A DNA stretch of 64,000 bases, taken from Chryseobacterium sp. StRB126. Its GTDB lineage: Bacteria; Bacteroidota; Bacteroidia; Flavobacteriales; Weeksellaceae. Below are positions 16,116 to 23,448 of this stretch, piece by piece. Position numbers and translations under genes: made by a program. A model generated the notes under the pieces. That model saw nothing but the letters and a program-made list of their open reading frames with translations. It was not told the origin of the DNA and did not search any database. Location of the stretch: the NCBI RefSeq assembly GCF_000829375.1, contig NZ_AP014624.1, forward strand, positions 682,001 through 746,000. The letters run 5' to 3'. Numbering within the stretch: position 1 is the stretch's first letter; each line of letters starts with the position of its first letter.

Positions 16116-16703
16116 ATGAAAGAATTTGAAATAAGAGCAGATTATACCCGTGATACTATTGTTGTCTATCAGGCTTACAATAAAGCTATTGCAAAAGCAG
16201 CTATAGAGAATCAGAAGTTTAGTGCTCCTTTTTCATTCAGTAGGATGACGTGGATTAAACCTTCTTTTCTTTGGATGATGGAACGAAGCAATTACGGACA
16301 GAAATCCAATCAGGAATGTACTCTTGCAATACATATTAAGCGGGAAGCTTGGGAAAAAGTCTTGAAACTGGCTATTTTAACCTCTCCTGAAAAAAGAGTC
16401 TATCCCAATCCCAAAATTTGGGAAGAAGAATTTGAAAATGCGAAAGTGTATGTACAATGGGATCCTGAAAGAAATATTAAAGGAAACAAATTGGAATATC
16501 GTTCCATTCAAGTTGGAATCAGCCGTTATCTGATAGAAGAATTTAATGAAGACTGGATTGTAAAAATAGAAGATTATTCCCCTCTGGTAAAAAAGATTTT
16601 AACCCTTACCAAGCAAGGAGAATTTAATAAAGCAAAGAAGCTATTGCCTATAGAAAAAACATATCCGTTATCCCATGAAATTGCTCAGAGGATAGGATCA
16701 TAA
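16116..16703 (+). CDS. DUF4291 family protein, copy 1
   Basis: The gene has 195 codons from the ATG at 16116; a GTG lies one codon upstream at 16113. DUF4291 landmarks are IRADYTRDTIVVYQAYNKAI (about residues 5-24), SRMTWIKPSFLWMMERSNYG (about 42-61), the strand ECTLAIHIKREAW, and VQWDPERN with KLEYRSIQVG. The family is widespread but has no assigned biochemical role that I can state with confidence. A paralogue lies 1.9 kb downstream. It follows the macro gene by 6 bp and precedes the ART-like gene by 16 bp, so co-translation with ADP-ribose proteins is clear. A catalytic role in ADP-ribose transfer is a hypothesis. Confidence 0.8.
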   Translation: MKEFEIRADYTRDTIVVYQAYNKAIAKAAIENQKFSAPFSFSRMTWIKPSFLWMMERSNYGQKSNQECTLAIHIKREAWEKVLKLAILTSPEKRVYPNPKIWEEEFENAKVYVQWDPERNIKGNKLEYRSIQVGISRYLIEEFNEDWIVKIEDYSPLVKKILTLTKQGEFNKAKKLLPIEKTYPLSHEIAQRIGS

Positions 16704-16719
16704 AATTAAGGATAACAAG

Positions 16720-17148
16720 ATGAAAACAACAAGATTGTACAGACCGGTAGGAGAGAAGGAAATGGTATTGATTATAGAGAATGGATACAAAGAATTTCCG
16801 CCCAGACTGGAATGGCAACCCATCTTTTATCCGGTATTGGATGAAGACTATGCCTCAGAAATAGCTGAGAAATGGAATACCAGAGATGAGTTTGGAAACT
16901 ATCTTGGTTTTGTAACCCGTTTTGATGTTTCAGAGGAAGCTGCCAATCAATATCCGGCACAGAATGTAGGGGCAAGAAACCATAATGAGCTGTGGGTTCC
17001 TTCAGAAGAGCTGGAAGCATTTAATCAAGCTATTGTGGGAAACATAGAAGTAATTAAAGTATTTGTGGGAAACGACTTTAAGGGATCAACAAATACAGAA
17101 ATAGAAAGCTTGGTAAGCGCTTTAAAAATAACTACCACGAATCCATAA
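16720..17148 (+). CDS. Small ADP-ribosyltransferase-like protein ('ADP-ribosylation/crystallin J1' type)
   Basis: This 142-residue protein resembles short bacterial proteins often labelled ADP-ribosylation/crystallin J1. Three conserved-looking blocks are visible: TRLYRPVGEKE (residues 4-14), PPRLEWQPIFYPVLDEDYA (about 27-45), and HNELWVPSEELEAFN (about 88-102), with GFVTRFDVS between. Their order matches the R/H, Y and E strands of ADP-ribosyltransferase folds, so it may be the writer whose marks the neighbouring NADAR, macro, PARG and ADPRH proteins remove. The fold is my inference from motif order, not a database hit. It lies between DUF4291 and the PARG-like gene. Confidence 0.55.
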   Translation: MKTTRLYRPVGEKEMVLIIENGYKEFPPRLEWQPIFYPVLDEDYASEIAEKWNTRDEFGNYLGFVTRFDVSEEAANQYPAQNVGARNHNELWVPSEELEAFNQAIVGNIEVIKVFVGNDFKGSTNTEIESLVSALKITTTNP

Positions 17149-17167
17149 GATTATAAAAAATATTAGG

Positions 17168-17182
17168 GCATTCGTGGCCAAA
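17168..17182 (+). repeat. 15-bp shared element before the PARG-like gene
   Basis: GCATTCGTGGCCAAA is identical at 19205-19219 in front of the sirtuin gene and contains ATTCGT, also present in operator candidate 1. It may be a degenerate operator or a leader element. Confidence 0.4.
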
Positions 17183-17195
17183 CACAAAAATAACC

Positions 17196-18011
17196 ATGAC
17201 CAATAAAGGAATGGCAAAAGATACATTGGATATCTTGGCCAGAAAATATTATATCAATACAGACAACGAAAAAATAGATATATCGAAAGAGCTGGAAATC
17301 AGTAAAAAAGAAACCGCTCTTTTCATTCCGGAACAACTTGCTGAATTAACTGTTGCTCCAATGCCTGAAACTCATTTTGAAACTCAATTTGAAACCTGGC
17401 GTTGCAGCTCTTTAAAAGCTATTTTAGATTTAGCAGCAGAAGAAGATCAGGAAAAAATAATGTGCTTGAACTTTGCATCAGCGAAAAATCCAGGTGGAGG
17501 ATTCATCAATGGAGCAGAAGCTCAGGAAGAAAGTCTGGCAAGAACTTCAGGTCTGTATGAAAGCTTGCTTCAGGCTTGGGATTATTACACCGTTCACAGA
17601 GCAATGGAATCCTGTTTTTATACCGATACAATGATTTACAGTCCAAAAGTTCCGGTATTTAGAAAAGATAAAGGAGAACTTTTACCTAAACCTGTTCTGT
17701 GTAATTTTATAACGTCTCCGGCAGTGAATGCAGGCGTGGTAAAAAGTCAGGAACCACAAAGAGAGAAAGAGATCTTTGGAGCTATGGATATCAGAACAGA
17801 TAAGATGCTTTCATTAGCCTTACACCAGGGAAATGAGACCTTGATTTTAGGAGCCTGGGGTTGTGGAGTATTTAAAAACGATCCGAAAGAAATTGCCGGT
17901 CTGTTCAAAAAATATCTCCATGGAAAATATAAGAACAAATTTAAAAGAGTGGTTTTTGCTGTGCTTACAAAGAAAGAAGAAATGCTGAAGCCATTTGAAG
18001 AAATACAATGA
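17196..18011 (+). CDS. Microbial-type poly(ADP-ribose) glycohydrolase (TIGR02452 family)
   Basis: This 271-residue protein has the PARG signature of macro-fold glycohydrolases: Gly-Gly-Gly at 100-102 (NPGGGFINGA), then after seven residues Gln110-Glu111-Glu112 (AQEESLARTSG). The C-terminal strand LILGAWGCGVFKNDP is the usual macro-fold ligand loop. The N-terminal helical domain (about residues 1-65) is typical of TIGR02452 proteins. Such enzymes release ADP-ribose from poly- or mono-ADP-ribosylated targets. The stop overlaps the start of the second DUF4291 gene in ATGA, so the two are translationally coupled. Confidence 0.88.
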   Translation: MTNKGMAKDTLDILARKYYINTDNEKIDISKELEISKKETALFIPEQLAELTVAPMPETHFETQFETWRCSSLKAILDLAAEEDQEKIMCLNFASAKNPGGGFINGAEAQEESLARTSGLYESLLQAWDYYTVHRAMESCFYTDTMIYSPKVPVFRKDKGELLPKPVLCNFITSPAVNAGVVKSQEPQREKEIFGAMDIRTDKMLSLALHQGNETLILGAWGCGVFKNDPKEIAGLFKKYLHGKYKNKFKRVVFAVLTKKEEMLKPFEEIQ

Positions 18012-18643
18012 AACTTATATTAAGAAAATATAAAGAACAGCTACCAGATTGGCCTCAAAAAGGGCATCACATCATGGCACAATATGATGATGAGAAAATT
18101 GTAGTCTATCAGTCATACAAAAAAGTAATAGGAGAGTTTGCGGTTAAAAATCAATATTTTGGTGGTGGATTCAGTCTGGAAAGGATGACTTGGATAAAAC
18201 CTAATTTCCTTTGGATGATGTATCGTAATGGCTGGGGAACAAAAGAAGGACAGGAATGTGTATTAGCTATACATCTAAAGTTAAACGCATTCAAAAAATA
18301 CCTTGAAAAGGCTATTGTTTCTAGCTATAATGATGATCTTGGAATATCCAGAGAAGTGTGGCAGAATCAGGTAAAAGAATCATCTGTAAGACTTCAGTGG
18401 GATCCGGATCATGATCCTTTTGGAAACAAACTGGAAAGAAGAGCTATACAAATTGGTTTAAGAAATGAGCATATTCATTCTTTTGCAAAAGAAGATATTA
18501 TTTTAATTGAAAATATCTCTGATTTTGTAAAAGAGCAGTATCATTTTGTTCTGAATGATGATTTGGATCAGCTTGTCATTCCTGAAGAAAAACCATTATT
18601 ATTTGATGATGAGGTTCTAAACAGGAAGCTTAGTTTAAAGTAA
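18008..18643 (+). CDS. DUF4291 family protein, copy 2
   Basis: This 211-residue paralogue of the 16116 product shares its key blocks: [41 protein letters not shown] and [20 protein letters not shown]. It has a longer N terminus (about 20 extra residues) and an acidic C-terminal extension ending [19 protein letters not shown]. It overlaps the PARG-like gene by 4 bp and its stop overlaps the next start (TAATG), so PARG, DUF4291 and MacroD are made in tight coupling. Two diverged copies in one operon suggest different substrates or a heteromeric assembly. Function unknown. Confidence 0.8.
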   Translation: MKLILRKYKEQLPDWPQKGHHIMAQYDDEKIVVYQSYKKVIGEFAVKNQYFGGGFSLERMTWIKPNFLWMMYRNGWGTKEGQECVLAIHLKLNAFKKYLEKAIVSSYNDDLGISREVWQNQVKESSVRLQWDPDHDPFGNKLERRAIQIGLRNEHIHSFAKEDIILIENISDFVKEQYHFVLNDDLDQLVIPEEKPLLFDDEVLNRKLSLK

Positions 18644-19188
18644 TGACAGCAAATACTTTGAAAAACTTTTTTATGAAAATTGAAGTTATAAAAGGAGACA
18701 TCACAAAAATTAATGCAGATGCCATTGTCAATGCAGCTAATTCTTCTTTATTGGGAGGTGGAGGTGTAGATGGTGCTATCCATCGTGCTGGAGGACCACA
18801 AATTCTGGAAGAATGTAGAGCGATCAGAAATAGGCAGGGTAAATGTAATACAGGAGAAGCAGTGGTAACAACAGCAGGAAATCTTTCTGCACAATATGTT
18901 ATTCATACAGTAGGACCAGTTTGGAATGATGATAAAGAAAAAAGCTCAAAGCTTTTATCAGATTGCTATAAAAACTCTTTACTGTTGGCAGAAAATCTTG
19001 GAGTTAAAACCATTGCTTTTCCTAATATCAGCACGGGAATTTATAGGTTTCCAAAAGAACTGGCAGGAGAAATAGCTGTTGATGAAATAAGAAAATTTCA
19101 CTCAGATATCATAGAGAAAGTTATTTTTATCTGTTTCGATGAAGAGAATGAAGAAATTTATAAAAAGCTTTTAAATCCTCCTCTTTAA
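18643..19188 (+). CDS. MacroD-type macro domain protein (O-acetyl-ADP-ribose deacetylase)
   Basis: The macro domain has [20 protein letters not shown], the catalytic Asn loop [29 protein letters not shown] and the ligand loop [13 protein letters not shown]. This is the MacroD/YmdB class, which hydrolyses O-acetyl-ADP-ribose made by sirtuins and also removes mono-ADP-ribose from acidic residues. The first ATG overlaps the upstream stop (TAATG); a second at 18673 gives the N terminus MKIEVIKGD seen in relatives and may be the real start. The sirtuin gene comes next, giving an enzyme and the enzyme that clears its product. Confidence 0.92.
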   Translation: MTANTLKNFFMKIEVIKGDITKINADAIVNAANSSLLGGGGVDGAIHRAGGPQILEECRAIRNRQGKCNTGEAVVTTAGNLSAQYVIHTVGPVWNDDKEKSSKLLSDCYKNSLLLAENLGVKTIAFPNISTGIYRFPKELAGEIAVDEIRKFHSDIIEKVIFICFDEENEEIYKKLLNPPL

Positions 19189-19195
19189 AATCAAT

Positions 19196-19219
19196 TATAT
19201 TTGTGCATTCGTGGCCAAA
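19196..19219 (+). promoter_or_regulatory. Promoter and degenerate operator before the sirtuin gene
   Basis: TATATTTG (19196-19203) matches TAnnTTTG. The following bases, including GCATTCGTGGCCAAA, match operator candidate 1 at about 16 of 21 positions when both are aligned on the -7 element. Regulation by the same protein is possible but unproven. Confidence 0.4.
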
Positions 19220-19249
19220 AACAGAGTGTATAAAACAAAATTAAAACCA

Positions 19250-19936
19250 ATGAAAAAACTAACCATATTAAGCGGTGCAGGAATAAGTGCCGAAAGCGGA
19301 ATAAAAACCTTCAGAGACGGAGATGGACTTTGGGAAAATCATAATATAACCGATGTTGCCAGTCCGGAAGGATGGAAAAAAGACAGAGCCCTGGTATTGG
19401 AATTTTATAACCAGAGAAGACGTCAGCTTCATGAGGTAGAACCTAACGATGCCCACAAATTACTGGCAGAACTGGAAAAGCATTTTGATGTTCAGATCAT
19501 TACCCAAAATATTGATGATTTGCATGAGAGGGCTGGTTCCACTAAGATTCTTCACATCCACGGAGAATTGTTCAAATCATGTTCTTGTAACAATAAAAGT
19601 TTGATCTACGATCAGAAAGATGACATCAATATAGGAGATAAAGCCGAAGATGGCGCTCAGTTGAGACCCTTTATCGTTTGGTTTGGGGAAGACGTTCCTT
19701 TATATCATGATGCCAGAGAAATGGTAAAAGATTCAGATATTTTACTGGTAATTGGAACTTCTTTACGAGTATATCCTGCATCGGTATTAATCGATGACAT
19801 CAAGGATGACTGCCTTTTAATCGTAATCAATCCTAATGAAACAGGCTTTGGTTATGGAGAAAGAGCAGTAGTGATGAAAGAGACTGCAACACAGGGAATG
19901 AAAATGTTATTTGATAAACTGGTAGATCTTGCCTAA
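19250..19936 (+). CDS. Sirtuin (SIR2 family NAD-dependent deacylase), class III-like
   Basis: The protein has 228 residues from MKKLTILSGAGIS; the GTG further upstream (19211) would add 13 unlikely residues. Sirtuin motifs are GAGISAESGIKTFR, QNIDDLHERAG, the catalytic His in HIHGEL, and GTSLRVYPA. EFYNQRRRQ supplies the Tyr and Arg pair that marks class III desuccinylase/demalonylase sirtuins such as CobB and SIRT5. Of the two zinc cysteine pairs only Cys-Ser-Cys is visible; the second pair appears lost (EDGAQLRPFIVWFGE). It uses NAD+ and yields nicotinamide and O-acyl-ADP-ribose, the substrate of the MacroD protein upstream. Its stop overlaps the next start. Confidence 0.92.
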   Translation: MKKLTILSGAGISAESGIKTFRDGDGLWENHNITDVASPEGWKKDRALVLEFYNQRRRQLHEVEPNDAHKLLAELEKHFDVQIITQNIDDLHERAGSTKILHIHGELFKSCSCNNKSLIYDQKDDINIGDKAEDGAQLRPFIVWFGEDVPLYHDAREMVKDSDILLVIGTSLRVYPASVLIDDIKDDCLLIVINPNETGFGYGERAVVMKETATQGMKMLFDKLVDLA

Positions 19937-20883
19937 TGGAAAATAAAGTAAAGGCAGGGATTATGGGAGTATGCATCGGTGATGCCCTTGGAATTCCTGT
20001 AGAGTTTAAAGATAGAGATTATTTAAAGCGATTTCCTGTTACCGAAATGCTGGAATTTGGCTCACATAATCAACCCAAAGGAACCTGGAGTGATGATAGC
20101 TCTCTAACACTCTGCCTTGCTGAGGTACTTACAAAAGGATATGATCTGGAAAAGATCGGACAAAGCTTTGTACAATGGAATAAATATGGTCACTGGACTG
20201 CCCACGGAAGACTTTTCGATATTGGAGGAACTACACGGGAAGCGATTGCAAGACTTATTAAAGGGGAGAGTGCCAGATTTTCAGGAAATATTTTTGAAGA
20301 AGATAATGGGAATGGTTCTTTGATGAGAATTCTTCCTCTGGCTTTTTATTTAAAAGATGAAGAAAATCTCGAAAACATTTATCAAACGGTAAAGGAAGTC
20401 TCTACTATTACTCATGGGCATTTCCGTTCTGTTTTTGCTTGTTTTATTTATGTGATTTTTACGATTCAATTAATAAAAGGAAAAAATAAAATGGAAGCAT
20501 ACACGTATATGCAAGAAGCGTCTTCGGAATATGCAGAAAAACAATGGTTTAGCTTAAGTGAAGTTGAGCTTTTTCATAGGGTTTTAAAAAATGATATTTC
20601 AGACTACCCAGAAGATGAAATAAGGGGAAGTGGTTATGTTCTCCATAGTCTGGAAGCCTCTTTATGGTGTTTTTTAAACTCGGAAAGCTATTCAGAAGCT
20701 GTATTGAAAGCGGTAAATCTGGGAGAAGATACAGATACAACAGGAGCCATTACAGGGGGATTGGCAGGAATCTATTATGGTTTTGAAAATATTCCTCAGG
20801 AATGGATTGATGACCTGGTGAGAAAAGATGATATTGAAAAACTATGTGAAAAGTTACACAATAAATACTCTGTAAACCAATGA
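19936..20883 (+). CDS. ADP-ribosylglycohydrolase (ADPRH/DraG family)
   Basis: This 315-residue protein has the all-helical ADP-ribosylglycohydrolase fold. The binuclear metal site is visible as GTWSDDSSL (Asp53, Asp54) near the N terminus and LGEDTDTTGAITGGLAG near residue 262. GVCIGDALGIPVEF (about residues 11-24) is the family's opening loop. Members cleave ADP-ribose from arginine, serine, nucleic-acid ends or O-acetyl-ADP-ribose. The start overlaps the sirtuin stop (TAATG) and the stop overlaps the next start (ATGA), so three genes are coupled. Confidence 0.93.
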   Translation: MENKVKAGIMGVCIGDALGIPVEFKDRDYLKRFPVTEMLEFGSHNQPKGTWSDDSSLTLCLAEVLTKGYDLEKIGQSFVQWNKYGHWTAHGRLFDIGGTTREAIARLIKGESARFSGNIFEEDNGNGSLMRILPLAFYLKDEENLENIYQTVKEVSTITHGHFRSVFACFIYVIFTIQLIKGKNKMEAYTYMQEASSEYAEKQWFSLSEVELFHRVLKNDISDYPEDEIRGSGYVLHSLEASLWCFLNSESYSEAVLKAVNLGEDTDTTGAITGGLAGIYYGFENIPQEWIDDLVRKDDIEKLCEKLHNKYSVNQ

Positions 20884-21359
20884 AATTTTTCCTAAAAGCC
20901 CTTGCCAATATGTTTTCCAAACATGATCCAGAGAATGATATTTTGAATTTCCCTTTACGGAAATATGAAGGAAGAATTGAAATCAATAAAGCCTTGGAAC
21001 TTGGAAATTGTCATGTTCATTATTCTCCGGATTATGCATTTGAAACACCGGCTGAAGTACTGAATAGGGTAAAGGATAATACCTTACTTTGGATAGATAA
21101 TCAGAATAGTCTGCTGGGTTTTTCAGATCAAAAGAAAACCTTATTGATTCCTCTGAATAAGATCAATGGAATAGAAATTCAAAATATGCTTAAAGGGAGG
21201 GGACCGGCTGAATCTTGTTTGTGGGTTTATCTATACGAAAAATCATTTGTAACACTTTCAATATCACCGAAGATTTATTATTTTGATCAATATGCGGATG
21301 ATATTCATAAAACAACAGGGTTTACAGTCACTTTTTCCCCGGAATTTTATAATGCTTAA
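20880..21359 (+). CDS. Unknown 159-residue protein between ADPRH and KptA
   Basis: I do not recognise a family. The chain has no signal peptide or membrane segment and looks like a small beta-rich domain: GNCHVHYSPDYAFETPAEVL, then LLWIDNQNSLLGFSDQKK, LLIPLNKINGIEIQ, and CLWVYLYEKSFVTLSISPK. The strand pattern around residues 65-130 recalls PH-like folds that bind phospho-ligands, but this is only an impression. Translation is coupled to ADPRH by a 4-bp overlap, and KptA follows after 18 bp. It is therefore a fixed part of the locus and a candidate new component. Confidence 0.6.
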   Translation: MKFFLKALANMFSKHDPENDILNFPLRKYEGRIEINKALELGNCHVHYSPDYAFETPAEVLNRVKDNTLLWIDNQNSLLGFSDQKKTLLIPLNKINGIEIQNMLKGRGPAESCLWVYLYEKSFVTLSISPKIYYFDQYADDIHKTTGFTVTFSPEFYNA

Positions 21360-21377
21360 TTAAAACACAAAAAACCA

Positions 21378-21920
21378 ATGAACGAAATAGATACAAAAAG
21401 AATAAGTAAATTTTTGAGCCTTATTTTGAGGCATCAACCTGATATTATAGGTCTGAAGCTGGACGAAAATGGCTGGGCAGATGTAGAAGAGCTGAGAGTA
21501 AAATCAGCAAAAAAAGGAAAACATTTTTCCCTGAAAGAATTAGATGAGGTGGTTGAAACCAATAATAAGAAGAGATTTGCTTTTAATGAAGATAAAACAA
21601 GGATCAGAGCCAGCCAGGGACATTCTATTGATATAGATTTGGCTTTGGAATCAATACAGCCTCCTGACTTTTTATATCACGGAACCGCGGAAGCCAATAT
21701 CTCTTCCATTTTAGAAAAAGGAATTGAAAAAAGAACACGTCAGCATGTACATTTAAGCGCTGATAAAGAGACCGCTACAAAGGTTGGAATGAGGCACGGT
21801 AAACCAGTAATTCTTACCATCAGAACCGGGAAAATGCATGAAGATGGACTCGCTTTTTACAGATCCGCCAACGGCGTTTGGCTGACAGATTTTGTGGAAC
21901 CCAAATATATTTCAAGGTAA
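21378..21920 (+). CDS. kptA: RNA 2'-phosphotransferase (KptA/Tpt1)
   Basis: This 180-residue protein transfers the 2'-phosphate left at an RNA splice or repair junction to NAD+, giving ADP-ribose-1'',2''-cyclic phosphate and nicotinamide. All four catalytic residues of Tpt1 appear present: Arg18-His19 (LILRHQPD), Arg77 (RIRASQGHS) and Arg121 (RTRQHVHLS). LYHGT (residues 99-103) is the NAD-binding strand of this ART-related fold. No RNA ligase or kinase of a complete repair pathway is seen nearby, so the substrate source is open. Bacterial Tpt1 also ADP-ribosylates RNA 5'-phosphates, which would link it to the ADP-ribose erasers in this operon. Confidence 0.95.
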   Translation: MNEIDTKRISKFLSLILRHQPDIIGLKLDENGWADVEELRVKSAKKGKHFSLKELDEVVETNNKKRFAFNEDKTRIRASQGHSIDIDLALESIQPPDFLYHGTAEANISSILEKGIEKRTRQHVHLSADKETATKVGMRHGKPVILTIRTGKMHEDGLAFYRSANGVWLTDFVEPKYISR

Positions 21921-21948
21921 TAAAATGATAGAAGTGTTGAACTAAATG

Positions 21949-21980
21949 AACCATTATTTAAAGATAATGGTTTATCTTTT
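21949..21980 (+). terminator. Hairpin after kptA
   Basis: AACCATTAT (21949-21957) pairs perfectly with ATAATGGTT (21964-21972) around a 6-nt loop, followed by TTATCTTTT. It may end or weaken the long operon before the phosphoesterase gene. Confidence 0.6.
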
Positions 21981-21997
21981 CACCCACGAAGTAAACC

Positions 21998-22744
21998 ATG
22001 AGCAGAACATTAGTAATAGGAGACATTCACGGCGGATTCAGAGCATTGCAACAGGTGCTTGAAAGAGCTGAGGTTACCCCAAATGACAGATTAATTTTTC
22101 TCGGAGACTATGTAGATGGCTGGAGCGAGTCTTTCCAGGTTATTCAAACTTTAATAGACCTTTCCGAAAAACAGGAATGTATTTTCATCAAAGGAAATCA
22201 TGATGTTTGGTGTGAAGACTGGCTGGCCCGTGGAGAAGGACCGGGCGTCTGGCTTTCCAATGGTGGAAAAAGTACGGTAGATAATTATGAAAATTATTCT
22301 CCGGAAGATCAGGAGCTCCATCTTGAGTTTTTCCAACGTATGAAAAGCTACCATGTTGATGATCAAAATCGTTTGTTTATTCATGCCGGATATTCTTCCA
22401 TGCACGGCCCGGAAAAAGAAGTCTATTCAAGCAATTACCGCTGGGACAGAACCCTTTGGGAAACAGCTGTAGCCATGGATAAAAAATTGGAAAAAAATTC
22501 AGTGCTATACCCCAAAAGGCTTCTTCTTTATAAGGAAATATTTATCGGGCATACTCCAACACTTTATATTGGAAGTACAACACCCACCCATAAAGCCAAT
22601 ATCTGGAATATGGATACCGGTGCCGCTTTCACGGGAGCCTTGTCCATTATGGATATTAATACCAATGAATTCTGGCAAAGCGACCCGCTTCCCTCCTTAT
22701 ATCCTAACGAAAAAGGACGAAATGGGGATATGTTAAGCAAATAA
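21998..22744 (+). CDS. Metallophosphoesterase (PP1/ApaH-like)
   Basis: This 248-residue protein has the calcineurin-like phosphoesterase metal motifs: VIGDIHGG (residues 6-13), FLGDYVDGWSES (about 34-45), KGNHDVW (about 66-72) and IHAGYSS, plus GHTPT for the last metal His. The small size and motif spacing match bacterial PP1-like phosphatases and symmetrical diadenosine tetraphosphatases. As the last plus-strand gene of the NAD locus it may dephosphorylate products such as ADP-ribose-cyclic phosphate or NpnN. The hairpin before it makes co-transcription uncertain, and a general Ser/Thr phosphatase is the alternative. Confidence 0.85.
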   Translation: MSRTLVIGDIHGGFRALQQVLERAEVTPNDRLIFLGDYVDGWSESFQVIQTLIDLSEKQECIFIKGNHDVWCEDWLARGEGPGVWLSNGGKSTVDNYENYSPEDQELHLEFFQRMKSYHVDDQNRLFIHAGYSSMHGPEKEVYSSNYRWDRTLWETAVAMDKKLEKNSVLYPKRLLLYKEIFIGHTPTLYIGSTTPTHKANIWNMDTGAAFTGALSIMDINTNEFWQSDPLPSLYPNEKGRNGDMLSK

Positions 22745-23083
22745 TATACAATATATACCACTGTCATTGACTACGTCGAATCTTCGATTTCTGACGAAGG
22801 AAGAATCTCAAATGTGGCTTAGATTCTTCGTTTCACTTCGTTACTTTCAGAATGGCAGAGTCATTTCATTTTTAATTGACATTACTCATGGTGCGATTTT
22901 TCATATCAATACTGAACTCCAAATCAGTCATCTTATTGAAAAATTCTGTCTTCATTATTTAAGCCGTATAATCTGGTTCTTGAGCGTGCATTCTATGGAG
23001 AAGTATTCACTCTTCAAACTTAGTGATTTTTCTCCTCTATTTTATGTCCCGGAAACCAGTTATATTTGTAAAAACTGTATTCA
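22745..23083. other. Gene-free region after the NAD locus
   Basis: The first part holds the inverted repeat listed at 22772-22856. The rest (to 23083) shows no convincing gene. An open frame at 22767-23087 begins in the repeat and has no family resemblance. Confidence 0.5.
22772..22856. repeat. Dispersed hairpin repeat, family 2, copy 1
   Basis: The inner arms GAAGAATCT (about 22800-22808) and AGATTCTTC (22821-22829) are nested in outer arms TGTCATT and TCAGAATGGCA. The same nested arms occur at 48446-48522. Confidence 0.6.
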
Positions 23084-23341
23084 ATGAATAAAAATATCTA
23101 TGAATCATTAACCAATGAAGAGCTGATTAAAAAAAGAAATACGCTCAAAGGAGTCTCTATCGGCTTCGGAGTTGTTTTTTTGTTGGGAGTCATAGCTTTT
23201 ATTGCGCTTCTTGCCATAAAAGGAGCTAAGGGATTTCCCTTTGTAGCATTTACTCCCTTCATTGTAATGCCTGTAACAATGCTGCCTTTATTTATTAACC
23301 TTAATTTGGCGAATAAAGAAATCAAATCAAGAAATCTGTAA
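23084..23341 (+). CDS. Small two-pass membrane protein
   Basis: This 85-residue protein starts with a charged helix (NKNIYESLTNEELIKKRNTLK) and has two hydrophobic segments, about residues 25-45 and 52-72. The ending KEIKSRNL is basic. The N-terminal LTNEEL pattern recurs in short Flavobacteriia membrane proteins, but I know no function. It appears to be a single gene, with an intergenic repeat region upstream. Confidence 0.6.
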   Translation: MNKNIYESLTNEELIKKRNTLKGVSIGFGVVFLLGVIAFIALLAIKGAKGFPFVAFTPFIVMPVTMLPLFINLNLANKEIKSRNL

Positions 23342-23448
23342 TCCCATTATGAATGAAAAGAAAGCAGAAAAAATAATGTATTGATCTCTATTTTGTTTTT
23401 TTACAGAATCATATTGATTAATTTTAAATCCCGAAAATTATATCAATA

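Noticed and set aside
22767..23087. A 106-residue open frame after the phosphoesterase gene
   Set aside because: It starts within an inverted repeat, has no family resemblance and overlaps the start of the small membrane protein gene.
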